From Flavisolibacter sp. (GTDB lineage Bacteria; Bacteroidota; Bacteroidia; Chitinophagales; Chitinophagaceae): a stretch of 58,118 bases of DNA. The notes below the pieces were generated by a model that was given only the letters and a program-made list of their open reading frames with translations, was not told the origin of the DNA and ran no database searches. The translations under genes and the position numbers were made by a program. This document shows positions 8,965 to 17,874 of the stretch, piece after piece (positions within the stretch are counted from its first letter, which is position 1; each line of letters opens with the position of its first letter). The stretch is taken from the NCBI GenBank assembly GCA_028288675.1, contig JAQBNG010000138.1:1-58118 (forward strand). The letters run 5' to 3'.

Positions 8965-9870
8965 ATGAGCTATCAATTAGATTATTTAGATCAATTAGAG
9001 TCGGAAGCCATTTACATTATGCGGGAAGCTGCGGGCCAGTTTGAGCGACCTGCATTATTGTTTTCCGGCGGTAAAGATTCTATTACGTTAGTGCACCTGG
9101 CATTGAAAGCGTTTCGTCCGGGCAAGTTTCCTTTTCCCTTAGTTCATATTGATACCGGTCACAACTTCCAGGAAGCGTTGGACTTTAGGGATAAACTGGT
9201 GGCCGAAACCGGCGAGCAATTAATTGTACGGAATGTAGGAGATACCATCAGGAAAAAAGGATTGAAAGAAACAACTGGTAAGCTTGCCAGCCGCAACGCT
9301 TTGCAAACTTTTACCTTATTAGATACAATTGAGGAATTTGAATTTGATGCTTGCATTGGTGGCGCCCGTCGCGATGAAGAAAAAGCAAGAGCGAAAGAAA
9401 GAGTGTTTTCTGTTCGTGATGAATTTGGCGGTTGGGAGCCGAAAAAGCAACGTCCCGAACTATGGAATATTTACAACGGAAAAATAAGCAAAGGCGAAAA
9501 CGTGAGGGTATTTCCAATAAGCAACTGGACCGAATTAGATGTATGGAATTATATAAAAAGAGAAGGTATTGAGTTGCCAAAAATTTATTTCTCACATGAA
9601 AGGGAGATACTGGAATATGAAGGACAGTTGATCGCAAATTCTGAATTTATTCGTCGTGATGTTGGTGACGTGATTACAAGAAAAAAAGTGCGTTACCGCA
9701 CTGTTGGTGATATGACTTGTACGGCTGCCGTGGAAAGCAATGCAATTACGCTGGATGAAATTATTGCTGAAATAAGCGCTACCCGTATTAGTGAAAGAGG
9801 CGAAACAAGAATTGATGATCGCATATCGGAAGCAGCGATGGAGGACAGGAAAGTGAATGGGTATTTCTGA
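8965..9870 (+). CDS. cysD: Sulfate adenylyltransferase subunit 2
   Basis: With CysN this forms ATP sulfurylase, making APS from sulfate and ATP. SGGKDS (34-39) is the PP-loop that binds ATP. Other family blocks are PFPLVHIDTGHNFQEALDFRD, the GGARRDEEKARAKER region and the C-terminal RYRTVGDMTCT segment. The length of 301 residues is standard. A repeat element fills the 118 nt before cysN. Confidence 0.97.
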   Translation: MSYQLDYLDQLESEAIYIMREAAGQFERPALLFSGGKDSITLVHLALKAFRPGKFPFPLVHIDTGHNFQEALDFRDKLVAETGEQLIVRNVGDTIRKKGLKETTGKLASRNALQTFTLLDTIEEFEFDACIGGARRDEEKARAKERVFSVRDEFGGWEPKKQRPELWNIYNGKISKGENVRVFPISNWTELDVWNYIKREGIELPKIYFSHEREILEYEGQLIANSEFIRRDVGDVITRKKVRYRTVGDMTCTAAVESNAITLDEIIAEISATRISERGETRIDDRISEAAMEDRKVNGYF

Positions 9871-9886
9871 GGACTGCCATTACGAA

Positions 9887-9970
9887 GTGCTGAATAGCGA
9901 TAAGAACCCTGGAGAGTGCGACCCAACAAAAGCCAAATAGTAGTACTTAAGCTGGGTACAAAAAGATATA
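9887..9970 (+). repeat. Dispersed ~80-bp intergenic repeat, copy B
   Basis: It reads TGCTGAATAGCGATAAGAAC, then a segment like the GAGTGCGACGCAAC core of other copies (GAGAGTGCGACCCAAC), then AAAGCCAAATAG and GGGTACAAAAAG. It occupies the cysD-cysN gap in the same direction as the genes and is therefore transcribed within the operon. Confidence 0.75.
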
Positions 9971-9988
9971 AACGACAAATTTTTTTAA

Positions 9989-11230
9989 ATGGACTTACTA
10001 AGATTTATAACAGCAGGCAGTGTAGATGATGGAAAAAGTACCTTCATCGGAAGGCTGCTGTACGATAGTAAAAATATACTGACAGACCAGTTGGAAGCTT
10101 TGATGAGACAAAGCCGAACGACCTCTTATGCCGATATTGACCTGGCTTTGTTGACTGATGGCCTCAGGGCTGAAAGAGAGCAGGGCATTACGATAGATGT
10201 GGCGTATAAATATTTTTCTACACCCAAACGTAAGTTTATCATCGCCGATGCGCCGGGACATATTCAGTACACCCGCAACATGATAACCGGTGCCTCTAAT
10301 TCTGATTGTATCATTATTTTAATTGATGCACGTAATGGTGTGATTGAGCAAACAAGGCGGCATTCTATTATCGCTTCCTTGTTGAAAATTCCGCACGTAG
10401 TAGTTGCAGTAAATAAAATGGACATAGTTGGCTATAGCCAGGAAGTCTATGAAAATATTATTGGTGATTATAAAAAGTTGGCTGCCGAATTAGGCCTCCC
10501 TGATGTGTATTACATTCCTATCAGCGCACTAAAAGGCGACAACATTATTGAGCAGTCGGCTGACCTCTCCTGGTTCAATGGCGATCCGCTTTTAACGCAC
10601 CTTGAAAACGTGGAAGTTCATAAAGCTAACAGCAATGGCCCTTCCCGTTTTTCTGTGCAATATGTTATCCGTCCGCAGGCAGAAGAGCATCATGATTACA
10701 GGGGTTATGCGGGTAGAATCAGCAGTGGCCGGTATAAAAAAGGCGACTCGGTTCAAATACTTCCTTCGGGTTTTACATCGGTAATTAAAGCCATTGAGGT
10801 GAACAGGAAGGAAGTGGAAGAAGCGTTTGCAGGACAAAGTGTTGTGATTCACCTGGAGGAAAATATTGACATAAGCCGTGGCGACGCCATTGTGAAAACT
10901 GATGAGCAGCCAAGAATAGAAAACAATTTCGACGTGTTATTGTGCTGGATGGATAACCAGCAACTAACACCCGGCAATAAATACATATTGCAACATGGCA
11001 GCAGGCGGGTAAAAGCAATTGTAAAAGATATCGCTTACAAGCTGGATGTAAATACCCTGGAACAACAACCATCTCCCGCCTCGGCCGGATTGAATGATGT
11101 GATAAGAGCTACCATAAAAACAGCAGAGCCTTTATCGTTTGATTCTTATCAAAACCTACCAGCTAATGGTACCGCTATCCTTATTGATCAAACATCAAAC
11201 ATGACGGTGGGAGCCTGCCTGATTCAATAA
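9989..11230 (+). CDS. cysN: Sulfate adenylyltransferase subunit 1 (GTPase)
   Basis: This is the GTPase subunit that couples GTP hydrolysis to APS formation. The 413-residue protein shows G1 GSVDDGKST (10-18), the G3 block DAPGH, and G4 NKMD, followed by elongation-factor-like beta-barrel domains. It ends without the C-terminal APS-kinase (CysC) domain present in NodQ-like fusions, which agrees with direct APS reduction by CysH. The cysE start lies 8 nt downstream. Confidence 0.96.
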   Translation: MDLLRFITAGSVDDGKSTFIGRLLYDSKNILTDQLEALMRQSRTTSYADIDLALLTDGLRAEREQGITIDVAYKYFSTPKRKFIIADAPGHIQYTRNMITGASNSDCIIILIDARNGVIEQTRRHSIIASLLKIPHVVVAVNKMDIVGYSQEVYENIIGDYKKLAAELGLPDVYYIPISALKGDNIIEQSADLSWFNGDPLLTHLENVEVHKANSNGPSRFSVQYVIRPQAEEHHDYRGYAGRISSGRYKKGDSVQILPSGFTSVIKAIEVNRKEVEEAFAGQSVVIHLEENIDISRGDAIVKTDEQPRIENNFDVLLCWMDNQQLTPGNKYILQHGSRRVKAIVKDIAYKLDVNTLEQQPSPASAGLNDVIRATIKTAEPLSFDSYQNLPANGTAILIDQTSNMTVGACLIQ

Positions 11231-11238
11231 ATTTTTCT

Positions 11239-12069
11239 ATGAACGAAACAGCTTTTATAAACGATGTTATTGGCAATAAAATGTTGGGTATGCAACACTT
11301 TCCGGATAAAGTGTTAGCTCACTCTTTTATTGACGATATTTTTCGTTTTCTCTTTATCGGTAAAACCAGTGATTGGAATAATGATGTAGCGTTAAAAAAC
11401 TGGAATGGATTAAAAAGCAGTTTCGAATTTTTACTAGCTGAAACAACAACAGGGGAGAGAGAGTCTGCCAACTACGGCACTGAGTTTTTTAACAAGCTTC
11501 CCATTCTTTATAAGGCTCTGCTACAGGATGCAGAAGCTATTCTGGAGTTTGACCCTGCTGCGCAAAATATTTCGGAAGTAATTATGGCGTACCCGGGGTT
11601 TTATGCAACGGTTATTTATCGTTTATCGCATCATTTATGGCAAAATAATATCCGGTTATTAGCCCGCTTATTTACTGAATTCGCCCATAGCAAAACAGGT
11701 ATTGATATTCATCCCGGGGCGCAGATAGGACCGGCATTTGCCATTGACCATGGAACCGGGATAGTGATTGGAGAAACGGCCATAATTGGTAGCAACGTAA
11801 AAATTTACCAGGGGGTAACCTTAGGTGCTTTGCACGTAGAAAAATCATTGGCAAGTACCAAGCGCCATCCCACCATCGAAGATGAAGTTGTTATTTACTC
11901 CGGTGCCACCATACTTGGTGGTGAGACTGTTGTTGGTAAAGGAAGCATCATTGGAGGTAACGTTTGGCTTACTTACAGTGTGCCACGCAACTCTGTGGTT
12001 TATCATACCAGCGAAGTAAAGATCAAAGACAGAAATCCATTTCCCGAACCATTAAATTTTGTCATTTAA
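11239..12069 (+). CDS. cysE: Serine O-acetyltransferase
   Basis: It makes O-acetylserine, the acceptor for sulfide. The 276-residue protein has a helical N-terminal domain and a C-terminal left-handed hexapeptide-repeat domain beginning around [20 protein letters not shown]. That segment includes the catalytic histidine-aspartate region and the [24 protein letters not shown] block. The long N-terminal domain resembles the SAT form common in Bacteroidota. It ends 13 nt before cysK. Confidence 0.94.
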   Translation: MNETAFINDVIGNKMLGMQHFPDKVLAHSFIDDIFRFLFIGKTSDWNNDVALKNWNGLKSSFEFLLAETTTGERESANYGTEFFNKLPILYKALLQDAEAILEFDPAAQNISEVIMAYPGFYATVIYRLSHHLWQNNIRLLARLFTEFAHSKTGIDIHPGAQIGPAFAIDHGTGIVIGETAIIGSNVKIYQGVTLGALHVEKSLASTKRHPTIEDEVVIYSGATILGGETVVGKGSIIGGNVWLTYSVPRNSVVYHTSEVKIKDRNPFPEPLNFVI

Positions 12070-12082
12070 AACTTGCATATAT

Positions 12083-12997
12083 ATGAAAGCAGATAGCATT
12101 TTACAAACGATAGGAAATACACCACACATACGGCTAAATAAAATTTTCCCCTCAGATTACGAGGTATGGATAAAGTTGGAAAAGAATAACCCCGGAGGAA
12201 GTATCAAAGACCGTATTGCATTGTCAATGATAGAAGACGCTGAACAAAAAGGGATACTTAATAAGGATAGTGTTATTATAGAACCTACATCCGGTAATAC
12301 CGGGATAGGATTGGCATTGGTAGCTGCTGTAAAAGGGTATAAGTTGATATTGGTGATGCCGGAAAGTATGAGCATTGAACGCCGCCGGTTGATGTCATCG
12401 TACGGCGCTGAATTTGTTTTAACGCCCCGCGAAAAAGGAATGAAAGGTGCTATTGAAAGAGCCCGTGAAGTAGCGGCAGAAACACCTAACTCCTGGCTGC
12501 CTTTGCAGTTTGATAATCCGGCCAATACGGAGATTCATCGCACTACAACTGCACAGGAAATTATTGCTGATTTTGGTGATGGATTAGACTATGTAATCAC
12601 GGGTGTTGGAACTGGCGGGCACATTACTGCCATCGCTGAAGTTGTAAAGCAAAAGCTGCCTAACCTGAAAGTTTTTGCAGTAGAGCCTGAACTTTCACCG
12701 GTGCTAAGCGGAGGCGCTCCATCGCCGCATCCGTTACAGGGCATTGGTGCCGGCTTTATTCCTTCCATCTTAAATAGGGAAGCGTTAGATGGCGTGATTA
12801 CGGTAGGTAAAGAAGAAGCTTTTTTATACACACAGCGTCTTGCCAAAGAAGAAGGCATTTTAGCTGGAATTTCAACAGGCGCCGTGGTAGCTGCAGTAAT
12901 GAAAAAATTACCGGAGCTTCCCAAAGGTTCGAAAATTTTAACCTACAACTACGATACTGGTGAACGTTATTTATCCATCGAGGGATTATTCCCATAA
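12083..12997 (+). CDS. cysK: Cysteine synthase (O-acetylserine sulfhydrylase)
   Basis: This PLP enzyme joins sulfide to O-acetylserine. I use the ATG at 12083 ([18 protein letters not shown], 304 residues), which matches the family N-terminus; the longer frame overlaps cysE. K42 in NPGGSIKDR is the PLP lysine. [12 protein letters not shown] is the substrate loop and [10 protein letters not shown] the phosphate-binding loop. The CysK-type C-terminus ends in [12 protein letters not shown]. It completes the sulfate-to-cysteine route in this operon. Confidence 0.95.
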   Translation: MKADSILQTIGNTPHIRLNKIFPSDYEVWIKLEKNNPGGSIKDRIALSMIEDAEQKGILNKDSVIIEPTSGNTGIGLALVAAVKGYKLILVMPESMSIERRRLMSSYGAEFVLTPREKGMKGAIERAREVAAETPNSWLPLQFDNPANTEIHRTTTAQEIIADFGDGLDYVITGVGTGGHITAIAEVVKQKLPNLKVFAVEPELSPVLSGGAPSPHPLQGIGAGFIPSILNREALDGVITVGKEEAFLYTQRLAKEEGILAGISTGAVVAAVMKKLPELPKGSKILTYNYDTGERYLSIEGLFP

Positions 12998-13017
12998 ACC
13001 AAATAACCGGGTATGAG

Positions 13018-13070
13018 AAACGCCAAGAAACTATTAACAGATAAATTTTTGATACGCACTGTTGGCGTTT
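13018..13070. repeat. Inverted repeat between cysK and cobA
   Basis: AAACGCCAA (13018-13026) and TTGGCGTTT (13062-13070) are perfect 9-nt reverse complements separated by 35 nt. There is no T-run after the stem, so it is not an obvious terminator. It could be an mRNA-processing or stability hairpin inside the operon. Confidence 0.4.
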
Positions 13071-13109
13071 GGGTGAAAGGGTTGTTCAATCAACGAAAAA
13101 CAATTAATA

Positions 13110-13934
13110 ATGAAGGGCAAAGTAATACTAATTGGGGCGGGGCCAGGAGATCCAGAGCTGCTAACCGTCAAAGCTTTTCGCATCCTGCAAATAGCAGACG
13201 TAGTCTTGACCGACCGCTTGGTCAGCCCTGAAATTCTTGCCACTTATGTTTCGCCAAAGGCAGAAATTATTTATGTTGGTAAGCAATGTCGCAAAGGTGC
13301 ATCAACTCCGCAGGCAACTATAAATGAGTTGATGGTAAGTCATGCGAACGAGGGCAAATTAGTAGTACGGTTAAAGGGAGGCGATGTTTCTATCTTCTCT
13401 AATATTCTTGATGAGTTAGAAACACTTGTCGAGAATAACATTCCCTATGAAATTGTTCCCGGCGTAACAGCGGCATTGGGTGCAGCGGCATATGCTGGCA
13501 TACCGCTAACTGCCCGAAATTATGCTACAGCACTACGCTTACTTACAGCCTATAAACCGGATGTAGTGCCAGCTAATTATTGGAAGGAACTGGCGGCTAC
13601 TGATGACACACTGGTGTTTTATATGTCATCAGAAACATTGGCAGATGTTGTTCAAAACCTTTGTGCTAATAAAATTTCGAAAGACAAATTATTAGCGGTG
13701 GTAGAGCAGGCAACTACACCATTTCAAAAAGTTCATATAAGCTCTTTATATGAGTACGATAAAAAGTTAAGCGACAAGAAATTTCGATCGCCTACACTTG
13801 TCATTATTGGAAAAGTGGTAGCACTTCACCAGCAGTTTGATTGGTTTAAGCCAAAAAACGGCAGCGTAGAATATTTCAGTTCTGCCGATAATAAGAGTAT
13901 TAATGTAAGCGAGCCTTTAGCGCTAACGGCATAA
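13110..13934 (+). CDS. cobA: Uroporphyrinogen-III C-methyltransferase
   Basis: It makes precorrin-2, the precursor of siroheme, using two SAM. The 274-residue protein shows ILIGAGPGDPELLTVKA, LVVRLKGGDVSIF and VPGVTAALGAAAYAGIPLT, all SUMT signatures. It stands alone, not fused to CysG-N; the dehydrogenase/chelatase half is in the fusion gene at 17875. Siroheme is the prosthetic group of the sulfite reductase CysI encoded nearby. cysJ begins 8 nt downstream. Confidence 0.94.
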   Translation: MKGKVILIGAGPGDPELLTVKAFRILQIADVVLTDRLVSPEILATYVSPKAEIIYVGKQCRKGASTPQATINELMVSHANEGKLVVRLKGGDVSIFSNILDELETLVENNIPYEIVPGVTAALGAAAYAGIPLTARNYATALRLLTAYKPDVVPANYWKELAATDDTLVFYMSSETLADVVQNLCANKISKDKLLAVVEQATTPFQKVHISSLYEYDKKLSDKKFRSPTLVIIGKVVALHQQFDWFKPKNGSVEYFSSADNKSINVSEPLALTA

Positions 13935-13941
13935 ATTATAA

Positions 13942-15627
13942 ATGATGTTGAGCAATATAAAAATAAAAAAAGTACAGGAGCTGGTGGCTGATTTAAGCCG
14001 TGATGAAATCATCTGGCTTAACGGTTACCTGGCTGGAATTGTTTCGAAAGAAGCCGCCGCTGAAGTAACACCTGTTGTGTCAGCAGTAAGTAAAATCACC
14101 ATTGCTTACGGCACTGAAACCGGTAATTCAAAAAAGTTGGCTACTGCATTTGCAGCCAAAGCAAAGCAGGCAAAAATACAGGCAAAGATTATTGCGCTTG
14201 AGCAATATAAATTACCTGACCTGTTGAAAGAAGAATGGCTGGTTGCCATCATCAGCACACACGGTGAAGGTGAGCCACCGACCGCTGCAAAGAAATTCTA
14301 CGATCATATTCATGAGAACGATTTATCACTTACGCAATTGAAATATGGCGTGCTTGCCCTTGGTGATACTTCGTATCCTTTGTTTTGCAAAGCCGGGGAT
14401 GATATAGACCAGCAACTGCAAAAATTAGGAGCTACTCCTATCATTCCCATTCAACGGTTGGATACGGATTACGATACGGAAGCTACCGATTGGTTCAGCT
14501 CTTTATTGAGTTCATTGACTACATCGGTGCCTTCGGAAGTACCTCTAACTGCTCCGGTTAGAAAATCAGGAAAGCAGATTTACAACGGCAGCATTCTTAC
14601 AAAAATCAACCTCAATGCAACCGGCTCCCAAAAAGAAACTTATCATATAGAAATTGGTGCGCAGGATGTAGCGTTTGAACCCGGCGATGCGTTAGGTGTT
14701 GTGCCAGCCAACAATAAAGAAACAGTAGAAAAAATTGTAGCCCTGAGTGGATTGGATGCAGGAGCAATTATTAATTATAAGAGCGAGGAGTACGTTGTTG
14801 ATGAATTGTTGAAACGCAAGTTGTCAATTTTTAATTTGTCGGAAAAGCAGGTAAGCCAGTACGGTGAAATTGTGCAGCAATCTATTCCCCCAACAAGAAT
14901 GGATTTGCTTGACCTTTTACGGATTTACCCGGTTAATAGCAGCGAGCAATTCATTGCGCTCCTTCAGTTGCTTCATCCAACGGTACCACGGTTATATTCT
15001 ATCGCTTCGTCACCTGCTATGCACGAAGGTGAAGTTCATCTAACGGTGGGCAGGCATAGCTTTCAAATTAATGGGCAAGACCGCAACGGCTTATGTTCCG
15101 ATTACCTGGCACAGTTGGAAGAAGGCAGTGCCATTGATTTTTACATACATAAAAATCATTTGTTCAAACTGCCTGCGGCCGATAAAGACATTATCATGAT
15201 TGGCCCCGGTACCGGCATTGCGCCGTTCCGTTCTTTTGTTGCTGAACGTGATGCTACAGGTGCTGAAGGCCGCAGTTGGTTGTTCTTTGGCGACCAGCAT
15301 TTCACTACCGATTTTTTATATCAAACCGAATGGCAGGCCTGGCTCGAAACCGGTGCCTTATCCAAAATGAATGTTGCCTTTAGCCGTGATACAAAAGAAA
15401 AGATTTATGTGCAGCATAAATTGTTGCAACATGCAAAAGAGGTTTTTGAATGGATAGATGGCGGTGCATATCTCTACATCTGCGGTGCAAAAGATCCGAT
15501 GGCTATTGATGTGGAGAATACGTTGTTCCAAATTATACGGCGCTATAAAAATGGTTCGGAAGAAGAGGCGGTTTTGTATTTGGAAGGCATGAAAGAGGAA
15601 GGAAGATTTTTGAAGGATGTGTATTAG
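13942..15627 (+). CDS. cysJ: Sulfite reductase [NADPH] flavoprotein subunit
   Basis: It transfers electrons from NADPH through FAD and FMN to CysI. The 561-residue protein has an N-terminal flavodoxin domain (ITIAYGTETGNSKKLA, then STHGEGEPPTAAKKFYD), an FAD domain with PRLYSIASSP, and an NADP domain with IGPGTGIAPFRSF. It ends in the aromatic tail FLKDVY typical of this family. A roughly 560-nt repeat-filled gap separates it from cysI. Confidence 0.96.
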   Translation: MMLSNIKIKKVQELVADLSRDEIIWLNGYLAGIVSKEAAAEVTPVVSAVSKITIAYGTETGNSKKLATAFAAKAKQAKIQAKIIALEQYKLPDLLKEEWLVAIISTHGEGEPPTAAKKFYDHIHENDLSLTQLKYGVLALGDTSYPLFCKAGDDIDQQLQKLGATPIIPIQRLDTDYDTEATDWFSSLLSSLTTSVPSEVPLTAPVRKSGKQIYNGSILTKINLNATGSQKETYHIEIGAQDVAFEPGDALGVVPANNKETVEKIVALSGLDAGAIINYKSEEYVVDELLKRKLSIFNLSEKQVSQYGEIVQQSIPPTRMDLLDLLRIYPVNSSEQFIALLQLLHPTVPRLYSIASSPAMHEGEVHLTVGRHSFQINGQDRNGLCSDYLAQLEEGSAIDFYIHKNHLFKLPAADKDIIMIGPGTGIAPFRSFVAERDATGAEGRSWLFFGDQHFTTDFLYQTEWQAWLETGALSKMNVAFSRDTKEKIYVQHKLLQHAKEVFEWIDGGAYLYICGAKDPMAIDVENTLFQIIRRYKNGSEEEAVLYLEGMKEEGRFLKDVY

Positions 15628-15661
15628 TAGGAACATGCCGTTAGCCTGTCCTGACAGAGGG

Positions 15662-15681
15662 CCTCAATGTTTGATTGAGGA
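15662..15681. repeat. Small hairpin after cysJ
   Basis: CCTCAAT (from 15662) and ATTGAGG (to about 15680) flank a short GTTTG loop. The stem is followed by ACCATAAAAATG rather than a T-run. It directly precedes inverted repeat copy E. Confidence 0.4.
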
Positions 15682-15693
15682 CCATAAAAATGA

Positions 15694-15780
15694 AGTTCTT
15701 TTTTTTGTTGACCGGCGGACGGAATATCTATTGGGCTCTTGTTGCATCGCACTCTTGTACGTTCTTATCGCTATGCAGCA
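15694..15780 (-). repeat. Dispersed ~80-bp intergenic repeat, copy E
   Basis: Read on the minus strand it gives TGCTGCATAGCGATAAGAAC, GTACAAGAGTGCGATGCAAC, CCAATAGATATTCCGTCCGC and an A-rich end. It is the best full-length representative when combined with copies B and D. It lies in the cysJ-cysI gap in the opposite orientation to copy C. Confidence 0.75.
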
Positions 15781-15829
15781 TGATGAAACATCATCAAATG
15801 TAGTAGTAAGAATAAAGTTCTTTTACACA

Positions 15830-16018
15830 AGCCTAAAGGGCTTGAATATGAATAGCCCTGGGTACAACCCAGGGTAATGGGGCAGTGAATGGTACGGCAA
15901 CCCCGAATGGGGTTGAACAACATCGAACAATGTTCAACCCCATTCGGGGTTGGGTGAAATTCGGCTATCCATTTCCACCGGTTTTACCGGCGGCTATTCA
16001 CATTTAAGCCCTCCGGGC
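15830..16018. repeat. ~190-bp compound palindromic repeat between cysJ and cysI
   Basis: The outer arms GGGCTTGAATATGAATAGCC (15838-15857) and GGCTATTCACATTTAAGCCC (15992-16011) are near-perfect reverse complements, and the match continues imperfectly outwards. The inner arms at 15898-15918 and 15932-15952 are an exact 21-nt inverted repeat beginning CAACCCCGAATGGGGTTG. Two further hairpins sit inside: CCCTGGGT/ACCCAGGG (15856-15874), and CCGG-rich arms around 15977-15992. The whole unit can fold into a long branched structure. Confidence 0.8.
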
Positions 16019-16063
16019 TATTGATAGGTTGCCCTAGATGTTTTGTCCTGAATTGATGAATCT

Positions 16064-16152
16064 TGCATAACGCTGAATAGAATTACAAAGCGTACAAGAG
16101 TGCGACGCAACAGACGATGCCATGAAATACAATTGCCGGGTACATAAAAACA
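16064..16152 (+). repeat. Dispersed ~80-bp intergenic repeat, copy C
   Basis: It contains GCTGAATAGAATTACAAAGC, GTACAAGAGTGCGACGCAAC and ends TGCCGGGTACATAAAAAC, 43 nt before the cysI start. It shares its first ~40 nt nearly exactly with copy D. Confidence 0.8.
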
Positions 16153-16194
16153 TAAATAAATAACAGAACAAAAAACATAAAAGGGCTATTGAAA

Positions 16195-17865
16195 ATGTCT
16201 GAAAAGAATTTATCACACATAGAAAAAATAAAAACATCAAGTGATGCTTTGCGGGGTACAATTAAAGAAAGCCTGCTGGATGAAATAACCGGTGCTGTTC
16301 GTGAACAGGATCACGCCTTGATAAAATTTCATGGCATGTACGAGCAGGACGACCGCGACCTGCGGGAAGAACGTGGCCAAAAAAAGTTAGACAAGCTCTA
16401 TTCTTTTATGATCCGTCTTCGCATTCCGGGTGGCTTAATTTCTCCTGAGCAATGGATTGCCTCGCACCATATTGCCGGCGATTATTCAACCGGGGTTATA
16501 AAAATTACTACACGGCAAACAATTCAATTGCACGGAATTTTAAAGCGGGATATAAAACCAACTTTGCAGGATTTTAACGAGGCAAAATTAGATTCCATTG
16601 CAGCCTGCGGCGATGTAAACAGAAATGTTATTTGTAGTGCCCATCCCGCTCAATCGCCCCTGCATAAAGAGATACATGCTTACGCAGATAAGATAAGTGA
16701 AGCCCTTCTGCCAAAAACAAAAGCGTACTACGAAGTGTGGCTGGATAATGAAGCCATTGCTGATAAAAAAGACGAAGATGATCCTTTGTACCAGGACCGG
16801 TACCTGCCAAGAAAATTCAAGATCGCAATTGCTATTCCCCCGGATAATGATGTAGATGTTTTCGGAAATGACCTGGGTTTGATCGCCATTGTTGAAGATG
16901 GAAAATTTGTTGGATTTAACGTTGCTATTGGCGGCGGTTTAAGTGCTACGCATGGCAACCCGGCTACGTATCCGCGGCTGGCAACTGAGATTGGTTTCGT
17001 TGGCGGTGATGAGAAAATAATGAAAGTGATTTATGAAGTGCTGACGGTTCAAAGAGACTTTGGCAATCGTGCCGACCGTAAGCTGGCCCGCTTAAAATAC
17101 ACAGTTGATAAGTTAGGGGTAGAAGGGTTTAAAAAAGAAGTGGAAGCACGTTGTGGGTTTGAATTAGAACCAGCCAGGCAGTATGAATTTAAGCAGCGTA
17201 GTGATCATTTTGGATGGCAGCAAAATAGCGAAGGCTTGTGGTATTATACTGTTTTCATAGAAAATGGAAGAGTGCTCGATAGTGAAGAAGTAGCTATGAA
17301 AACGGCGCTGTTGAAAGTTGCCGAAAGCGGTAAAGCGCAGTTCCGTTTTACCGCCAATCAAAATTTAATACTTGGCGATATAGCTGAAACTGACAAGACT
17401 GAAGTTGAAGAAATTCTTACAGAATATGGAGTTATCCGGCACACCGAAAGTGCAAGCCCGATTCGCAAGGCGAGTATTGCCTGTGTAGCCTTTAATACTT
17501 GTCCGTTAGCACTTGCGGAAGCGCAGCGATACCTGCCTGCACTCATTTCTAAAATAGAGCCGTTGCTCACTAAACATGGAATTAAAGACGATGAAATCAG
17601 TTTACGCATGACGGGTTGCCCTAACGGTTGTGGACGTTCGCCGCTGGCCGAGATTGGCTTTATAGGCACCGGCTACGGTTTATATAATATGCACATCGGC
17701 GGCGACAGGTTAGGTAACAGGTTGAACGTAAAATATAGGGACAGCGTAAACGAGGAAGGAATATTAAATGAGTTAGACGGCTTATTTGAAAGCTACAGTG
17801 CTAACAGATTTTCAGACGAAACTTTTGGTGATTTTGTAATACGGCAAAAGCTGGTGACAGTATAA
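16195..17865 (+). CDS. cysI: Sulfite reductase hemoprotein subunit
   Basis: It performs the six-electron reduction of sulfite to sulfide on a siroheme/4Fe-4S centre. The cluster ligands are visible as C-x5-C (CVAFNTC) followed exactly 38 residues later by C-x3-C (CPNGC), the CysI/NirA spacing. The siroheme-binding arginines lie in ITTRQTIQLHG and RKASIA. I start at the ATG at 16195 (MSEKNLSHIEK, 556 residues); an in-frame TTG lies two codons earlier. The fusion gene at 17875 follows after 9 nt. Confidence 0.95.
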   Translation: MSEKNLSHIEKIKTSSDALRGTIKESLLDEITGAVREQDHALIKFHGMYEQDDRDLREERGQKKLDKLYSFMIRLRIPGGLISPEQWIASHHIAGDYSTGVIKITTRQTIQLHGILKRDIKPTLQDFNEAKLDSIAACGDVNRNVICSAHPAQSPLHKEIHAYADKISEALLPKTKAYYEVWLDNEAIADKKDEDDPLYQDRYLPRKFKIAIAIPPDNDVDVFGNDLGLIAIVEDGKFVGFNVAIGGGLSATHGNPATYPRLATEIGFVGGDEKIMKVIYEVLTVQRDFGNRADRKLARLKYTVDKLGVEGFKKEVEARCGFELEPARQYEFKQRSDHFGWQQNSEGLWYYTVFIENGRVLDSEEVAMKTALLKVAESGKAQFRFTANQNLILGDIAETDKTEVEEILTEYGVIRHTESASPIRKASIACVAFNTCPLALAEAQRYLPALISKIEPLLTKHGIKDDEISLRMTGCPNGCGRSPLAEIGFIGTGYGLYNMHIGGDRLGNRLNVKYRDSVNEEGILNELDGLFESYSANRFSDETFGDFVIRQKLVTV

Positions 17866-17874
17866 TACTAATAC

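Noticed and set aside
12157-12525. 122-residue open frame antisense to cysK
   Set aside because: It lies wholly inside a well-supported cysK, and the translation is low in protein-like features.
13013-13231. 72-residue frame overlapping the start of cobA
   Set aside because: It overlaps the confident cobA frame, ends in arginine-rich out-of-frame translation of cobA, and contains a hairpin repeat in its first part.
15830-16018. CRISPR array
   Set aside because: The repeats are inverted rather than direct and lack regular spacers; no cas genes are present.
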